A stretch of DNA of 64,000 bases from NCBI RefSeq assembly GCF_001444505.1, contig NZ_LNDJ01000085.1, positions 1 through 64,000 on the forward strand, in the 5' to 3' direction. The position numbers and the translations under genes were made by a program. Positions 18,319 to 28,594 of the stretch are shown in pieces. The stretch's first letter is position 1, and every line of letters begins with the position of its first letter. Source of the DNA: Psychrobacter piscatorii. Lineage in GTDB: Bacteria; Pseudomonadota; Gammaproteobacteria; Pseudomonadales; Moraxellaceae. The notes beneath the pieces are model-generated. The model saw only the letters and a program-made list of their open reading frames with translations. It was not told the origin of the DNA and did not search any database.

Positions 18319-21183
18319 TTAGGGTATAAAGCTTTGTAGAACGGTGTCTAGATCCTTTTTACGGATAGGCTTGGATAAAAACTCATCCATTCCCACTTGC
18401 ATGCACGCCTTGCGATCCTCTTCTGTATTATTCGCCGTTAGTGCGACAATAGGTATATCGTCGCCTTGTGCGCGGATTGCCTGAGTAGCTTGTAGACCGT
18501 CCATGACTGGCATCCGGCAGTCCATCAAAATCAGGGAGATCTCTTCACGCTGGCTGGCTAATATATCAAGCGCTTGCTGACCATCTTCTGCAACGATACT
18601 TCGATAGCCAAGTTTACTCAGCATTTTGCAGGCTATTTTTTGATTGGTTGGGCTATCTTCCACCACTAAGATAAGGGGTGATAATGGCTGCGAACTTTCT
18701 TCTTGAGCAGTTGTCTCGCTAATGTTCTCTTTAATATCTTGTGTTTGTGTTAGCTTTTTTCTAGCTGGCATTGTCAAGCGCAGGATTTCAGAAAGTAATA
18801 GCGCACTATCTAAAGGTTTTGCCAAAAAGCCATCACATTGATCGAGTAACATAGAGGGTATACGGCGCTCAGATTTCATACTAAATAGTATTTTAGGTAA
18901 GGATGTATTAGCGAGTAGGCTATTTAATGCCTGCCGTCTATCGATGCTAGTGACTATGTGATTGCTGTGCGTTAAATGGGGTTTTGTGAGGTCAGCCTGC
19001 TCTTGTGATAATGAGTTTTGATATTTCGCTGAGCTGTCAGTATCGGGCTTATTACCAACTAAGATCGCGCTGGTATCATAGTACTCATAATCTAGTAGAA
19101 GTATGGGTGCCAAGCTTTGCTGATCTTGACTTAGGCGTTCTGTTAATTGCTCTATAGTCGCTAGGTCTACAGCAGTATAAATAGTGCTAGATATCGCTAA
19201 GTGCTCACAAAGCCGCTGTAAATGTTGCGCGACAAGCGGCTGGTGGACGACCGCGATTAGGCAAATATGATTTAGGTGCTGACTAGGATGATATACCGAC
19301 TGATAGTTTGGGCGTCGGCAAGGCAAATAAAGGTTGAACACGCTACCTTCATTCACGGTACTGGTTAGTTCTATAAAGCCGCCTAGTAATCGCGCAAAGC
19401 TATTGACGTTTTTCAGTCCCAACCCTGCATCGATAGCATTTTGCGCTACTGGGTTGATATCTTGGCTATGGGGTTTATTTAAGTACGACAAGAGCTGATG
19501 CTGTTTGGCAGATGTGATACCGATACCAGTGTCCTGCACACTAAAGCGCACCCAGCAACTCACTGCATCTGCGGTAAGGTTTTTATTGATAGACTGTAAT
19601 GCCTCTTTGTTAGCCTCTGACATTTGCTCGTAGTCAGTTTGTTCTATAATAAGTGCGACATGTCCGGAGGGGGTGAATTTTACGGCATTATGCAGTAGAT
19701 TCAGCAAAATCTGCCGGAGGCGCACGTCATCAGTACCAATAGAGCGTGGACAGTCTGGGGCAAAAAAGTAAATCAGCTCAAGCCCTCTTTGCCTCGTATC
19801 ATTTATGATTAGCTCATTAACTTCCTGACCAAGCTTATAAATATCGACGGGCTCAATATTAAGGCGGGTTTTTCTAACCTCGATATTTCCTATATGTAGC
19901 GTCTCGTTGAGTGCGGTGAGCATGTTCTGACTGGTGGTAATCAAAGTATCTAATGTTTTGTTTTGTCTTGCATTCAATGTGTTCGGATCGATTGGCTCAA
20001 GGATATCGATCATAGCTTCTAGCGGTATGCGCAACTTATGACCGATGACAAACCTAAGTTTATTGAACTCATCAACCTTTTGCTGTAGCTGTTTATTTTG
20101 CTGTTGCAACTGCTCGTTCTGATTAACCAGCTCATTGATATCATTAAGCATTACCGTAAAACCATGAACTTGTCCATGCTCACCGAACCATGGAGTGGCA
20201 TGCAACTGGTAGTTTTGTTTGTTTTGTATTCCATAGACGATCAATGTACGCGAGACTTGTAAACCAGCTAGCGTTTGAAGTATGTGCTGAGTAGCCTCGT
20301 CTTTGCCCATGACGAAATCAGTGATTATATGCCTGTGTCCGTTTTTGGTAGAAGGTGTAAATATTGTTTCAAAGCGTTGGTTATAGAAACTAATCTGACC
20401 ATGACGTAAGCTCATCAGCATTGGCAGTGGTGCCTGATCAACCAAGCGCTCCAAACGATGATTTAATGTTTTGATACGTCGATAGTCGTTGTGTAGCTGA
20501 TAACTGACGCGGCTCAGTGCATGACCTAGCAGCAAAAACTCAGTGGTGGACTTTTCTTGTAAAAAGGGCGGCGGCGTATAAGACTCTTTTGCATGAACAC
20601 TCAAATTATCAGTGTAAGCTATTAGCTGCTCCCAGTTGGTTCGACGGTGGAGCATATAAAATAAAGCAATAAAAAATAGTATCAGAGCCACCGTTAATGG
20701 TAGCCAATAACGGTACGAGGTCCATTCGACAGTCAAAGGCTCATAGCGCAACACAATATAAACCTGATGACCACTTTCGAGCTTTATCGTTCCTGTTAAA
20801 GCACTACTACTGACTGTATAAGCACTTTGATTGTCCTTAGAAAAAGTGGCGGCATTGACTGTTGGAAACGTTACTGTCGTAAAAGCTGATTCATGAGGTC
20901 GAGTCTTACGATGGATATAGGTTTGCCCAGATGGCATCATCAAAATAAGCTGATAACTGATATGGTCAAAAGCAGGCTGTTTTAGGATTTTTTCTATTTC
21001 TACATCGATAGGCGCGGCATGCTCAGTAATACTGTACTGTAATGCATGAAAAGTATCTATACTGTGTTGTTCGCTATGATGTCTCAACCCATCAAAAAAC
21101 GTGACATAGTACAGCAATAGCATGACCAGCAAGGTCGATGCATAGAAGATCAATAATCGCTGTAAGGACTTAAACTGTTGCAT
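18319..21183 (-). CDS. hybrid sensor histidine kinase/response regulator
   Basis: This 954-aa inner-membrane signalling protein has TM1 at about 10-29, a periplasmic region of about 130 residues, and TM2 at about 158-178. A PAS-like region, a short coiled coil (NEQLQQQNKQLQQKVDEF), a HisKA helix and a HATPase domain follow (DDVRLRQILLNLLHNAVKF, DTGIGI, GLGLKNV). The C-terminal receiver holds ILVVEDSPTNQ, MDCRMPVMDG and SKPI. The H-box reads GHKLRIPL rather than the usual SHELRTPL; the histidine is kept. Between HATPase and receiver is a second, degenerate receiver-like region (around ILLLDYEYY). No Hpt domain is visible. The layout is BarA/GacS-like, but the signal is unknown. Confidence 0.88.
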   Translation of the reverse strand: MQQFKSLQRLLIFYASTLLVMLLLYYVTFFDGLRHHSEQHSIDTFHALQYSITEHAAPIDVEIEKILKQPAFDHISYQLILMMPSGQTYIHRKTRPHESAFTTVTFPTVNAATFSKDNQSAYTVSSSALTGTIKLESGHQVYIVLRYEPLTVEWTSYRYWLPLTVALILFFIALFYMLHRRTNWEQLIAYTDNLSVHAKESYTPPPFLQEKSTTEFLLLGHALSRVSYQLHNDYRRIKTLNHRLERLVDQAPLPMLMSLRHGQISFYNQRFETIFTPSTKNGHRHIITDFVMGKDEATQHILQTLAGLQVSRTLIVYGIQNKQNYQLHATPWFGEHGQVHGFTVMLNDINELVNQNEQLQQQNKQLQQKVDEFNKLRFVIGHKLRIPLEAMIDILEPIDPNTLNARQNKTLDTLITTSQNMLTALNETLHIGNIEVRKTRLNIEPVDIYKLGQEVNELIINDTRQRGLELIYFFAPDCPRSIGTDDVRLRQILLNLLHNAVKFTPSGHVALIIEQTDYEQMSEANKEALQSINKNLTADAVSCWVRFSVQDTGIGITSAKQHQLLSYLNKPHSQDINPVAQNAIDAGLGLKNVNSFARLLGGFIELTSTVNEGSVFNLYLPCRRPNYQSVYHPSQHLNHICLIAVVHQPLVAQHLQRLCEHLAISSTIYTAVDLATIEQLTERLSQDQQSLAPILLLDYEYYDTSAILVGNKPDTDSSAKYQNSLSQEQADLTKPHLTHSNHIVTSIDRRQALNSLLANTSLPKILFSMKSERRIPSMLLDQCDGFLAKPLDSALLLSEILRLTMPARKKLTQTQDIKENISETTAQEESSQPLSPLILVVEDSPTNQKIACKMLSKLGYRSIVAEDGQQALDILASQREEISLILMDCRMPVMDGLQATQAIRAQGDDIPIVALTANNTEEDRKACMQVGMDEFLSKPIRKKDLDTVLQSFIP

Positions 21184-21497
21184 GAGAGCATGGCCCTATA
21201 TCGACACAAAAACATATAGTGAAATCATCAACGTTTCTTATAGTAATTGATTTATTTAAAACCTTGGTACTGATACCTTTTTATTATCTATAGCAGAATA
21301 ATAGTGTGTTATTTATAGAGTATTGCTGAAGAAGTATTTTTATTCTATAAAAAGGTCGATAACTAGAGCAATGACACTTTTTATATTATAAAGGCAAAAA
21401 GCGTCATTAGTCATACTGGATTGAGACTACCACAATTATGGCACAACGTCGTAAACTCACCTATAATGGGCAAATTAACCTTATATAATGCAAGACT
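21184..21497. other. divergent gap between sensor kinase and fmt
   Basis: This 314-bp AT-rich stretch should hold promoters for the divergent kinase gene and fmt. I could not assign boxes with confidence and see no other element. Confidence 0.4.
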
Positions 21498-22586
21498 ATG
21501 ACTACTGCCACTTTTGATCTGTCTAATACATCTATAAACAATAATAAACTATCTACCGAGCGACTAAGGGTGGTATTTGCAGGCACGCCTGAGTTTGCTG
21601 CCATTAGTCTAGAAGCGCTCATTCGCCAGCAAGACGCACTTAATATCGATATTGTCGCGGTATATACCCAGCCAGATCGCAAAGCAGGACGCGGCCAAAA
21701 GCTATCAGCCTCTGCTGTCAAAGAAGTGGCATTAGCGAACGATATTGCGGTAGAGCAGCCAGTCACCTTCAAAAAATCCAGCACAGAGGGCATGGCAGCA
21801 CGACAGACGTTGCGTACGTATCAGCCAGATCTTATGATTGTCGCCGCTTACGGTCTGATTTTGCCTATCGGTGTATTGACCACACCCACGCATGGTTGTC
21901 TAAATATTCATGCCTCATTGTTGCCACGTTGGCGCGGTGCAGCACCTATTCATCGTGCATTATTAGCAGGTGATGATGAGACAGGTATCACCATCATGCA
22001 GATGGATAAAGGGCTTGATACTGGTGATATGCTCTATAAGGTGAGCGCTAGTATAGAGCCTGATGAGACGGCAGCGAGCCTACATGATAAGATGGCAGCG
22101 CTTGGTGCGACGGCTATCGCTACAGTATTAAAAGAGTTATTACATTACCAAGCACAGGCCGTTGCCCAGGATGACAGTCAGGCAAATTATGCCGAAAAGC
22201 TCGTAAAAACTGAAGGTGAGGTTGACTGGACACAACCTGCTGCTACCATCGAGCGTCAAATTCGTGGATTGACCCCGTGGCCAGGCGCTTATACTTTTCT
22301 AGAAGGGCAGCGTGTCAAAATACTCGCTGCACTACCCATCAATACCACACAAAAAACAGATAAGCCTGCGGGTACAGTCGTGAGTGTCGGGCGCAAGGCA
22401 ATTTTGGTGGCTTGCGGTCAAGAGGTTGAACAACCAAATGATAAAGCCGCTCATGACGCACAACTCAGCAACACATTGGCGATAACTAAATTACAGTTTG
22501 CTGGTGGTAAGCCGATGACCGCGGAACAGCTTTGTCATGGTAATCAGCTAAACGACGGTGATAAATTCACAGCAGAATTAAAATAG
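21498..22586 (+). CDS. fmt: methionyl-tRNA formyltransferase
   Basis: Fmt formylates initiator Met-tRNA using 10-formyltetrahydrofolate. The 362-aa protein has about 22 extra N-terminal residues before the family start LRVVFAGTPEFAA. The catalytic block is INxHASLLPRWRGAAPIHRALLAGD with the SLLPRWRG motif. The C-terminal tRNA-binding domain starts near TPWPGAYTF. A DNA stretch coding KPAGTVVSVGRKAILVACG marks the normal C-terminal barrel. It begins an operon-like series fmt-rsmB-thrC. A def gene is not adjacent. Confidence 0.95.
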   Translation: MTTATFDLSNTSINNNKLSTERLRVVFAGTPEFAAISLEALIRQQDALNIDIVAVYTQPDRKAGRGQKLSASAVKEVALANDIAVEQPVTFKKSSTEGMAARQTLRTYQPDLMIVAAYGLILPIGVLTTPTHGCLNIHASLLPRWRGAAPIHRALLAGDDETGITIMQMDKGLDTGDMLYKVSASIEPDETAASLHDKMAALGATAIATVLKELLHYQAQAVAQDDSQANYAEKLVKTEGEVDWTQPAATIERQIRGLTPWPGAYTFLEGQRVKILAALPINTTQKTDKPAGTVVSVGRKAILVACGQEVEQPNDKAAHDAQLSNTLAITKLQFAGGKPMTAEQLCHGNQLNDGDKFTAELK

Positions 22587-22666
22587 CTTCATCTAAATAG
22601 CTTTAACGACATTTAACCCTACTAGCACAAGACGCGATCAATCATACGTCAAGGAACTACAACTTC

Positions 22667-24265
22667 ATGAGACAAACCAATAGCGCGTCTAAAAAAAATG
22701 CACCTAGAAATAATGCACCTAGAAACAACAAGCTCAAGCCATCAAGCAATCTAATCATGAATGGCAGCGTTCGCGTTCGCGTGATTCGCACCTTGCTTGC
22801 TATTCAAAATGGTCAGTCGCTCTCAAGTGTCCTTGATCCATTACTAAACAGTCTACATGACGGTGATAAAGGTTTTGCGCATGCCTTGCTGCTCACAACG
22901 TTACGCCAATGGCATGCCCTTGCACGATTGCTCGACACGTTAGCGGACAATCCTATTGATGAGGTCGAGGTTCGTACTACGATTCAAGTGGGTTTGGTGC
23001 AGTTACTGTATTTGGAAGTGGCAGATCATGCCGCAATTCATGAAACGGTCGAAGCAGCAAAAGAGATTGAATTTGCTCATGCGACAGGCTTAATCAATGC
23101 TATTTTGCGCAAAGTCGCTAAGAACCCGAGTAAATTTCGTAAAAAGTGCGATAAAAAACACAGCTTACCGAATTGGCTTGCCTATCAGCTTAAGCAAGAT
23201 TGGAGTGAGCAGTACGATGCGCTGACCCAAGGCTTACGCCAAGTGGCACCGATGTTTTTGCGAGTCAACTCTGCAGTTACTTCAGTAGAGGATTATCAAC
23301 AGTCGCTGTATGGCGCAGAAATTGATGCAGATATCGTTGAGCTAACGACTGGTTTTAACGTAGCAAACTCGTCAGAGACTACTACAATACTATCGACCAA
23401 AGGCTTAAGACTGCATCAGACTACCGCTGTCAATGCTTTGCCTCATTTTTCCGAAGGCATTGCCAGCGTGCAAGATATGCATGCTCAGCTTGCGGCACCT
23501 ATCATCAATAAAGCGTTAATGGCAAAGCTCAACGCTGAAAAATCTGATACGGAAAATACCAATAACGAGATACATATTTTAGATGCTTGCGCGGCGCCTG
23601 GTGGCAAGCTTGCCCACTGGTTGGAGTTACTCAGCTCAAATGACTCTTCATCGTTGTTTCACGTGAAACAAGATGATGCGGAAGCAAAGCCTTTAGCTTC
23701 TAAACTCAAGCTGACGGCTATCGATAATGAAGCACCGCGCATCGAACGCATCTATGACAATCTACAGCGTCTTAATCTAAAACAGCAAGACTTAGAGCAA
23801 GCTGAAAAAAATATCGCCCTTAACGTTGTCTGCGCTGATGCCACCAGATGGCAGCATGGCAAAAACAAAAAGGCGGCTACTAATGAGCCAGTATTCGATG
23901 CAATATTGTTGGATTCTCCTTGTACCGCGACGGGCGTGATTCGTCGTCATCCTGATATTAGTATTTTGCGTACCGAAGAAGACATCGAGCAAACGACACT
24001 GCTACAAGCAGATATCTTGCATAACTTATGGCCACAATTGAAAGCTGGTGGTTATTTGCTGTATGTCACGTGCTCTATCTTAAAGCAAGAAAACGTCGAG
24101 CAAATGCAGGACTTTATCACTCATCATAATGATGCGGCAGTGATTGAGTTTACCGAGGCTTGCAATTGGGGTATCGCGCAAACGATTGGTCGCCAATGCT
24201 TGCCAATCGATAGCGAGAGTGGCGATGGTTTTTATTATGCGTTATTGCAAAAGACTGCTGAATAA
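22667..24265 (+). CDS. rsmB: 16S rRNA (cytosine-967-C5)-methyltransferase RsmB
   Basis: RsmB methylates C967 of 16S rRNA. The 532-aa protein has a NusB-like N-terminal domain (about 35-170) and a C-terminal SAM-dependent domain with DACAAPGGKLAH, LDSPCTATG and the second catalytic cysteine in YVTCSIL. It is about 100 residues longer than E. coli RsmB. The extra length is a repetitive N-terminus (APRNNAPRNN) and polar insertions, one of which (SSLFHVKQDD) carries a perfect parS site. It lies 80 bp after fmt, the usual fmt-rsmB order. Confidence 0.94.
   Translation: MRQTNSASKKNAPRNNAPRNNKLKPSSNLIMNGSVRVRVIRTLLAIQNGQSLSSVLDPLLNSLHDGDKGFAHALLLTTLRQWHALARLLDTLADNPIDEVEVRTTIQVGLVQLLYLEVADHAAIHETVEAAKEIEFAHATGLINAILRKVAKNPSKFRKKCDKKHSLPNWLAYQLKQDWSEQYDALTQGLRQVAPMFLRVNSAVTSVEDYQQSLYGAEIDADIVELTTGFNVANSSETTTILSTKGLRLHQTTAVNALPHFSEGIASVQDMHAQLAAPIINKALMAKLNAEKSDTENTNNEIHILDACAAPGGKLAHWLELLSSNDSSSLFHVKQDDAEAKPLASKLKLTAIDNEAPRIERIYDNLQRLNLKQQDLEQAEKNIALNVVCADATRWQHGKNKKAATNEPVFDAILLDSPCTATGVIRRHPDISILRTEEDIEQTTLLQADILHNLWPQLKAGGYLLYVTCSILKQENVEQMQDFITHHNDAAVIEFTEACNWGIAQTIGRQCLPIDSESGDGFYYALLQKTAE
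23655..23670. promoter_or_regulatory. parS site 9 (perfect), inside rsmB
   Basis: TGTTTCACGTGAAACA is a perfect parS palindrome within an insertion of the RsmB catalytic domain, about 13 kb from oriC. Confidence 0.88.
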
Positions 24266-24311
24266 ACCGCTTTTAACTATTGAATAACATTATTGTAGAC
24301 AGGACAATCTA

Positions 24312-25733
24312 ATGAAATATATCAGTACTCGTGGTCAGACAGCACCGATGGACTTTAGTGATGTGCTATTAATGGGCCTTGCGCCAGACGGTGGTTTGAT
24401 GCTGCCTGAGCATTACCCAACCGTTGACGGCGCTGTTCTTGATGAGTGGCGTACGCTGAGCTATCCACAGCTTGCAATGGCGATTATGCAGCGCTTTGCT
24501 ACAGACATTCCTTATGCGGATCTAAAAGACATTATTGAACGCACTTATACGGCTGATATATTTGGCTCTGATGACATTGTTCCTGTCCGCAAGCTCGAAG
24601 ACAACTTATACATTTTAGGATTATCAAACGGCCCAACGCTGGCATTCAAAGACGTGGCTATGCAGTTCTTGGGTAATGCCTTTGAATACGTCCTCAAAAG
24701 AAAAGAGGCACGTATCACCATTATTGGTGCAACCAGTGGCGATACGGGCAGCGCGGCGGAATACGCATTGCGCGGTAAAGAAAACGTCGAAGTCTTTATG
24801 TTGTCACCGCATGGCAAAATGAGCGAGTTTCAGCGGGCGCAAATGTACAGCTTGACCGACGATAATATTCATAATATCGCGATCGATGGTATGTTTGATG
24901 ATTGTCAGGATATCGTCAAAGCGCTGCAACAAGATGCTGACTTTAAAGCTCAGTATGACTTGGGCACGGTCAACTCTATCAACTGGGGTCGCATCCTCGC
25001 GCAGATCGTTTATTACTTTAAAGCCTATTTTGCGGTGACGACAAGCAATGATGAAAAAGTCAGCTTTAGCGTGCCTTCAGGTAATTTTGGTAATATTTGT
25101 GCCGGTCACATCGCTCGTGAAATGGGTCTGCCCGTTGAGCGTTTGATCGTCGCCACCAACGAAAACGACGTACTCAATGACTTTTTCAATCAAGGAGCGT
25201 ATCAGCCACGTCCCACTGAAAAAACCTATGTCACTTCAAGTCCATCAATGGATATCTCAAAAGCCTCAAACTTTGAACGTTTTGTTTACCTATTGCTGGA
25301 TAAAGACAGCGCACGCGTTCATGAGTTATTTGACGGTGTAAAATCAGGTCAAGGCTTTGACTTGTCTGATTTGATGGAGGCGGTCAATACGCGTTATGGC
25401 TTTGCTGCTGGCAAATCAACCCATAGCGATCGCTTAAACACGATCAAAGCATTGTATGAACAGCATGGCGAACTTGTCGATCCACATACGGCTGACGGTA
25501 TCAAGGTTGCCAAAGAGCTACAGCGTGAAGGCGAAGTCATTATCTGTGCAGAGACCGCATTGCCTGTTAAATTTGCTGACACTATTATTGAAGCAGTAGG
25601 GCAAATCGACATCGAGCGTCCGGCTCACACGGAAGGTTTAGAGAGCCTGCCACAACATGTGACTGTACTAGAGAACAAAGCTGAATTGGTTGCGAAGCAA
25701 ATTCGTCAACATGTTGAACCAAATCCAGCATAA
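24312..25733 (+). CDS. thrC: threonine synthase
   Basis: ThrC converts O-phosphohomoserine to threonine with pyridoxal phosphate. The 473-aa protein begins MKYISTRGQTAPMDFSDVLLMGLAPDGGLM, typical of the long threonine synthases. The PLP lysine lies in GPTLAFKDVAMQF, and the phosphate-binding loop is ATSGDTGSAAEYAL. Length is normal. It starts 46 bp after rsmB, so it may be co-transcribed. A terminator follows about 115 bp downstream. Confidence 0.96.
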   Translation: MKYISTRGQTAPMDFSDVLLMGLAPDGGLMLPEHYPTVDGAVLDEWRTLSYPQLAMAIMQRFATDIPYADLKDIIERTYTADIFGSDDIVPVRKLEDNLYILGLSNGPTLAFKDVAMQFLGNAFEYVLKRKEARITIIGATSGDTGSAAEYALRGKENVEVFMLSPHGKMSEFQRAQMYSLTDDNIHNIAIDGMFDDCQDIVKALQQDADFKAQYDLGTVNSINWGRILAQIVYYFKAYFAVTTSNDEKVSFSVPSGNFGNICAGHIAREMGLPVERLIVATNENDVLNDFFNQGAYQPRPTEKTYVTSSPSMDISKASNFERFVYLLLDKDSARVHELFDGVKSGQGFDLSDLMEAVNTRYGFAAGKSTHSDRLNTIKALYEQHGELVDPHTADGIKVAKELQREGEVIICAETALPVKFADTIIEAVGQIDIERPAHTEGLESLPQHVTVLENKAELVAKQIRQHVEPNPA

Positions 25734-25849
25734 GCGATAAACGTTTTGAGTTCATCTTCTATAGATAGAAGCGTTTGTATAAAAGTTACACCATTGTAAT
25801 AAAGTGTTTATGATTGTGTTATGGTATAGATAATTGTAGTATTAGAAAC

Positions 25850-25887
25850 AGCGTCGGCGAGTCATTATGTTGCTAGACGCTTTTTTT
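25850..25887 (+). terminator. thrC terminator
   Basis: AGCGTC (25850-25855) pairs with GACGCT (25876-25881) across a 20-nt loop and runs straight into a T-tract. Confidence 0.6.
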
Positions 25888-26057
25888 GGAATATTTCTAG
25901 CCAATTATACTGAACAGCTGCCCTATCGTTGTTATGATAAAATCACCTATAAACTACTGATAATCTAAGTTATTTTTATAAAATAATTTATAGATTTGGT
26001 AAAAAACGAGTGTGGTTTATTGTGACCGAAACAGTGGTACCTATTGTGGATATAACA

Positions 26058-27167
26058 ATGAAGATGAGCTTAAAAAAGACAGCAAAAGCACTGGTAAAAG
26101 GATTATTAGTTACGACATTTAGCAGTGCCATGTTGATGACCACAGCCCACGCCAATAATCCACCACCTACCATAAAAGCAGATGCACCCAATCGCTATAT
26201 CGTTAAAAAAGGCGATACGCTATGGGATATCTCAGGTCGCTACCTCGACAGTCCATGGCGCTGGAAAGAGATTTGGGCCACCAACAAGCAAATCAAAAAT
26301 CCAAACCTTATTTATCCTGATGATATTCTTATTCTGTGTGTCATTCAGGGCAAGACTTTGGTGGGGGTTGATACTGGCGAGGGCTGTGCAGGTATCGAAA
26401 AGCAGCTAACAGGTAATGTGGTTGCCAGCACCGTCGCGATCACCTCGACTGCTAATAGTATCCCGCCTGTACCATGGTCTGCTATTCAGCATTGGCTGGA
26501 TAAAACCCTCATTGTAAATCCAGAAGATTTCAATACCACACCGTATATTTTGGCATCCAAAAACCGCAATCTAATCACCGCAAGCGGGGATAAAGTCTAT
26601 GCCAAAGGTGTCCCGCTTATCGTGGGTCAGCGCTACGGGGTATACCGTGAGGGTGACCTATATGTGGATCCCAAAACTCAAGAGGTTATCGGCCTAGAAG
26701 TCACACAAGTCGCGACTGGCCTAGTAACATCCACAGAAACCAATGGCGTCACTAGCCTGCAGCTGACGGACAGCTACGACAAAGAAGTACGTGAAGGCGA
26801 TCGCGTGTTTGTAGAGTTGGACAACGCTATTCCACCTGTCTTTTATCCAACGCCTGCCAACGTCAGTCGTGGTGGTATGATTGTGCGGGTGATGGACTCA
26901 ATCAGCTCTGCCGCTAAAGGCAGCGTGGTAGCGATCAATTTAGGCAGCTTGCATGGTGCCAAACCAGGTGATGTACTGACCGTTTATCAAAAAGGCCCGC
27001 TGGTCAGGGACGTAAGAGACAATGACATGCCGGTACGCTTGCCAAATGAGCCAAGCGGTATGGTGATGGTGTTTAATACCTTTGACAACATCAGCTATGC
27101 TTACGTACTTGACTCTGAACTACCACTCAATGTTGGCGACCAACTATTACCGCCTCCTTATTTATAA
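26058..27167 (+). CDS. secreted LysM-domain protein
   Basis: The frame is open from a GTG at 26010, but the ATG at 26058 gives a classical signal peptide (MKMSLKKTAKALVKGLLVTTF... cleaved after AHA), so I use it (369 aa). A LysM peptidoglycan-binding domain follows directly: YIVKKGDTLWDISGRYLDSPWRWKEIWATN...NLIYPDDIL (about residues 48-95). The remainder (about 130-369) is a conserved-looking C-terminal region without a motif I can name. It lies just upstream of dprA, a pairing I recall from other Moraxellaceae. It probably acts in the periplasm on the cell wall; its exact role is unknown. Confidence 0.85.
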   Translation: MKMSLKKTAKALVKGLLVTTFSSAMLMTTAHANNPPPTIKADAPNRYIVKKGDTLWDISGRYLDSPWRWKEIWATNKQIKNPNLIYPDDILILCVIQGKTLVGVDTGEGCAGIEKQLTGNVVASTVAITSTANSIPPVPWSAIQHWLDKTLIVNPEDFNTTPYILASKNRNLITASGDKVYAKGVPLIVGQRYGVYREGDLYVDPKTQEVIGLEVTQVATGLVTSTETNGVTSLQLTDSYDKEVREGDRVFVELDNAIPPVFYPTPANVSRGGMIVRVMDSISSAAKGSVVAINLGSLHGAKPGDVLTVYQKGPLVRDVRDNDMPVRLPNEPSGMVMVFNTFDNISYAYVLDSELPLNVGDQLLPPPYL

Positions 27168-27220
27168 ATGTATCAGGCTCTTTAGAGCGTGCCACTAGCT
27201 TGATTGCGAGACAGACGACC

Positions 27221-28471
27221 ATGACGGCAGTCACTAAGCCCCTATCTGATAATCAGCGCGCCATATTGGGGCTATGGTATGAGGTGAATGCATCATTGTC
27301 TGCTTATCATAAGCTCATAACGACTTATGGTGATGCGCAGCTTGCTTGGCAGGCTACAGTAGGCGCTTGGAAGCAGTTAGGACTTCATCATACCCATCTC
27401 AAACGCCATGAGCAGCCAGAGCAAACACGTGCTGCTATTGATAAGATACAGCAAGCGCTTTTGGATGGGCGCTATGGTTTATTGTTTGCCGGTCAGCCCG
27501 ACTATCCTGCTCAGCTTCTTCATATTTATGATCCGCCGCCATTATTGTTCTTTCGAGGAAATAGCGCGCGCCTGCATCAAGCTCAAATTGCTATCGTGGG
27601 CAGCCGAAAACCAACAGCCCATGCCCAAAAAATCACGTTCGATATGGCGCAATATCTGGCACAGGCAGGGTATGTCATTACCAGTGGTCTGGCAATAGGC
27701 GTGGACAAACGGGCTCATCTAGGAGCTTTGGCGCAGACTGATCTTGACTATCAAGGTCGTACTATCGGCGTGATGGGGACAGGGATTGATGTGAATTATC
27801 CCAATCATCGTGACCAATTATTTGCTCAAATCATCGAGCAAGGTGGCTGCATTATTAGTGAGCTACTACCGCATACTCAGCCGCACAAACATACCTTTCC
27901 GCGCCGTAACCGTCTGGTTGCTGGGCTGAGTCTAGCCACGATTGTGACCGAAGCGACGATCAAAAGTGGCTCGCTCATTACCGCCCGTTTAACCTCTGAG
28001 CAAGGCAAACAAGTCTTTGCCATTCCAAGTCATATTGATAATAGCAATGCCGAGGGTTGTCATCATCTGATACGTGAAGGCGCAACGCTGATTTATCATC
28101 CTCAGCAGGTGTTAGAGGACGTCAATGGTCAGCTTGATTATGGCAAGCGCTCGTATAGACCAACAGATATTATAAGCGCTGATAGCCACCAAGTGGAGGT
28201 CACTCAGTCATCTGTCGCATCAAATGTAAAGAGAAACTCTGTCACAATGGTCAGTCAGCCAGAATCTTCTCATATAAAATCCCCTCGTAGCGCGATCGTT
28301 GTTCCTGATCACTTAACACAGGTTTATGAGCAGCTCGATTGGCATGGACAGGATTTAGATGCGCTTGTTATTGCCACTCAGCTTGCGCCGTCACAACTGA
28401 TTGGACAGCTGATGGAACTTGAACTAATGGGCGTCATCAGTGTGCAAGGCGGACGCTATTTACGTGTATAG
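27221..28471 (+). CDS. dprA: DNA-processing protein DprA
   Basis: DprA (Smf) binds incoming single-stranded DNA during natural transformation and loads RecA. The frame is open from a TTG at 27200; the ATG at 27221 (MTAVTKPLS) is the likelier start (416 aa). The Rossmann-like core has IVGSRKPTAHAQ, SGLAIGVDKRAHLGAL, GTGIDVNYPNHR and FPRRNRLVAGLS. A C-terminal winged-helix region (about the last 65 residues) follows a polar linker. Together with comM at 43 kb it suggests competence. Confidence 0.93.
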   Translation: MTAVTKPLSDNQRAILGLWYEVNASLSAYHKLITTYGDAQLAWQATVGAWKQLGLHHTHLKRHEQPEQTRAAIDKIQQALLDGRYGLLFAGQPDYPAQLLHIYDPPPLLFFRGNSARLHQAQIAIVGSRKPTAHAQKITFDMAQYLAQAGYVITSGLAIGVDKRAHLGALAQTDLDYQGRTIGVMGTGIDVNYPNHRDQLFAQIIEQGGCIISELLPHTQPHKHTFPRRNRLVAGLSLATIVTEATIKSGSLITARLTSEQGKQVFAIPSHIDNSNAEGCHHLIREGATLIYHPQQVLEDVNGQLDYGKRSYRPTDIISADSHQVEVTQSSVASNVKRNSVTMVSQPESSHIKSPRSAIVVPDHLTQVYEQLDWHGQDLDALVIATQLAPSQLIGQLMELELMGVISVQGGRYLRV

Positions 28472-28594
28472 CGTATCGATACTCCTAACTGCCACATAAG
28501 AATAAGTAGAATGGGTTCTAAATATCGCTACCTTAGTCAGACTGTCTCTTGTGCTATTATTAGTGTCTCTATTCCAGCATGAATCATGTAAGCT

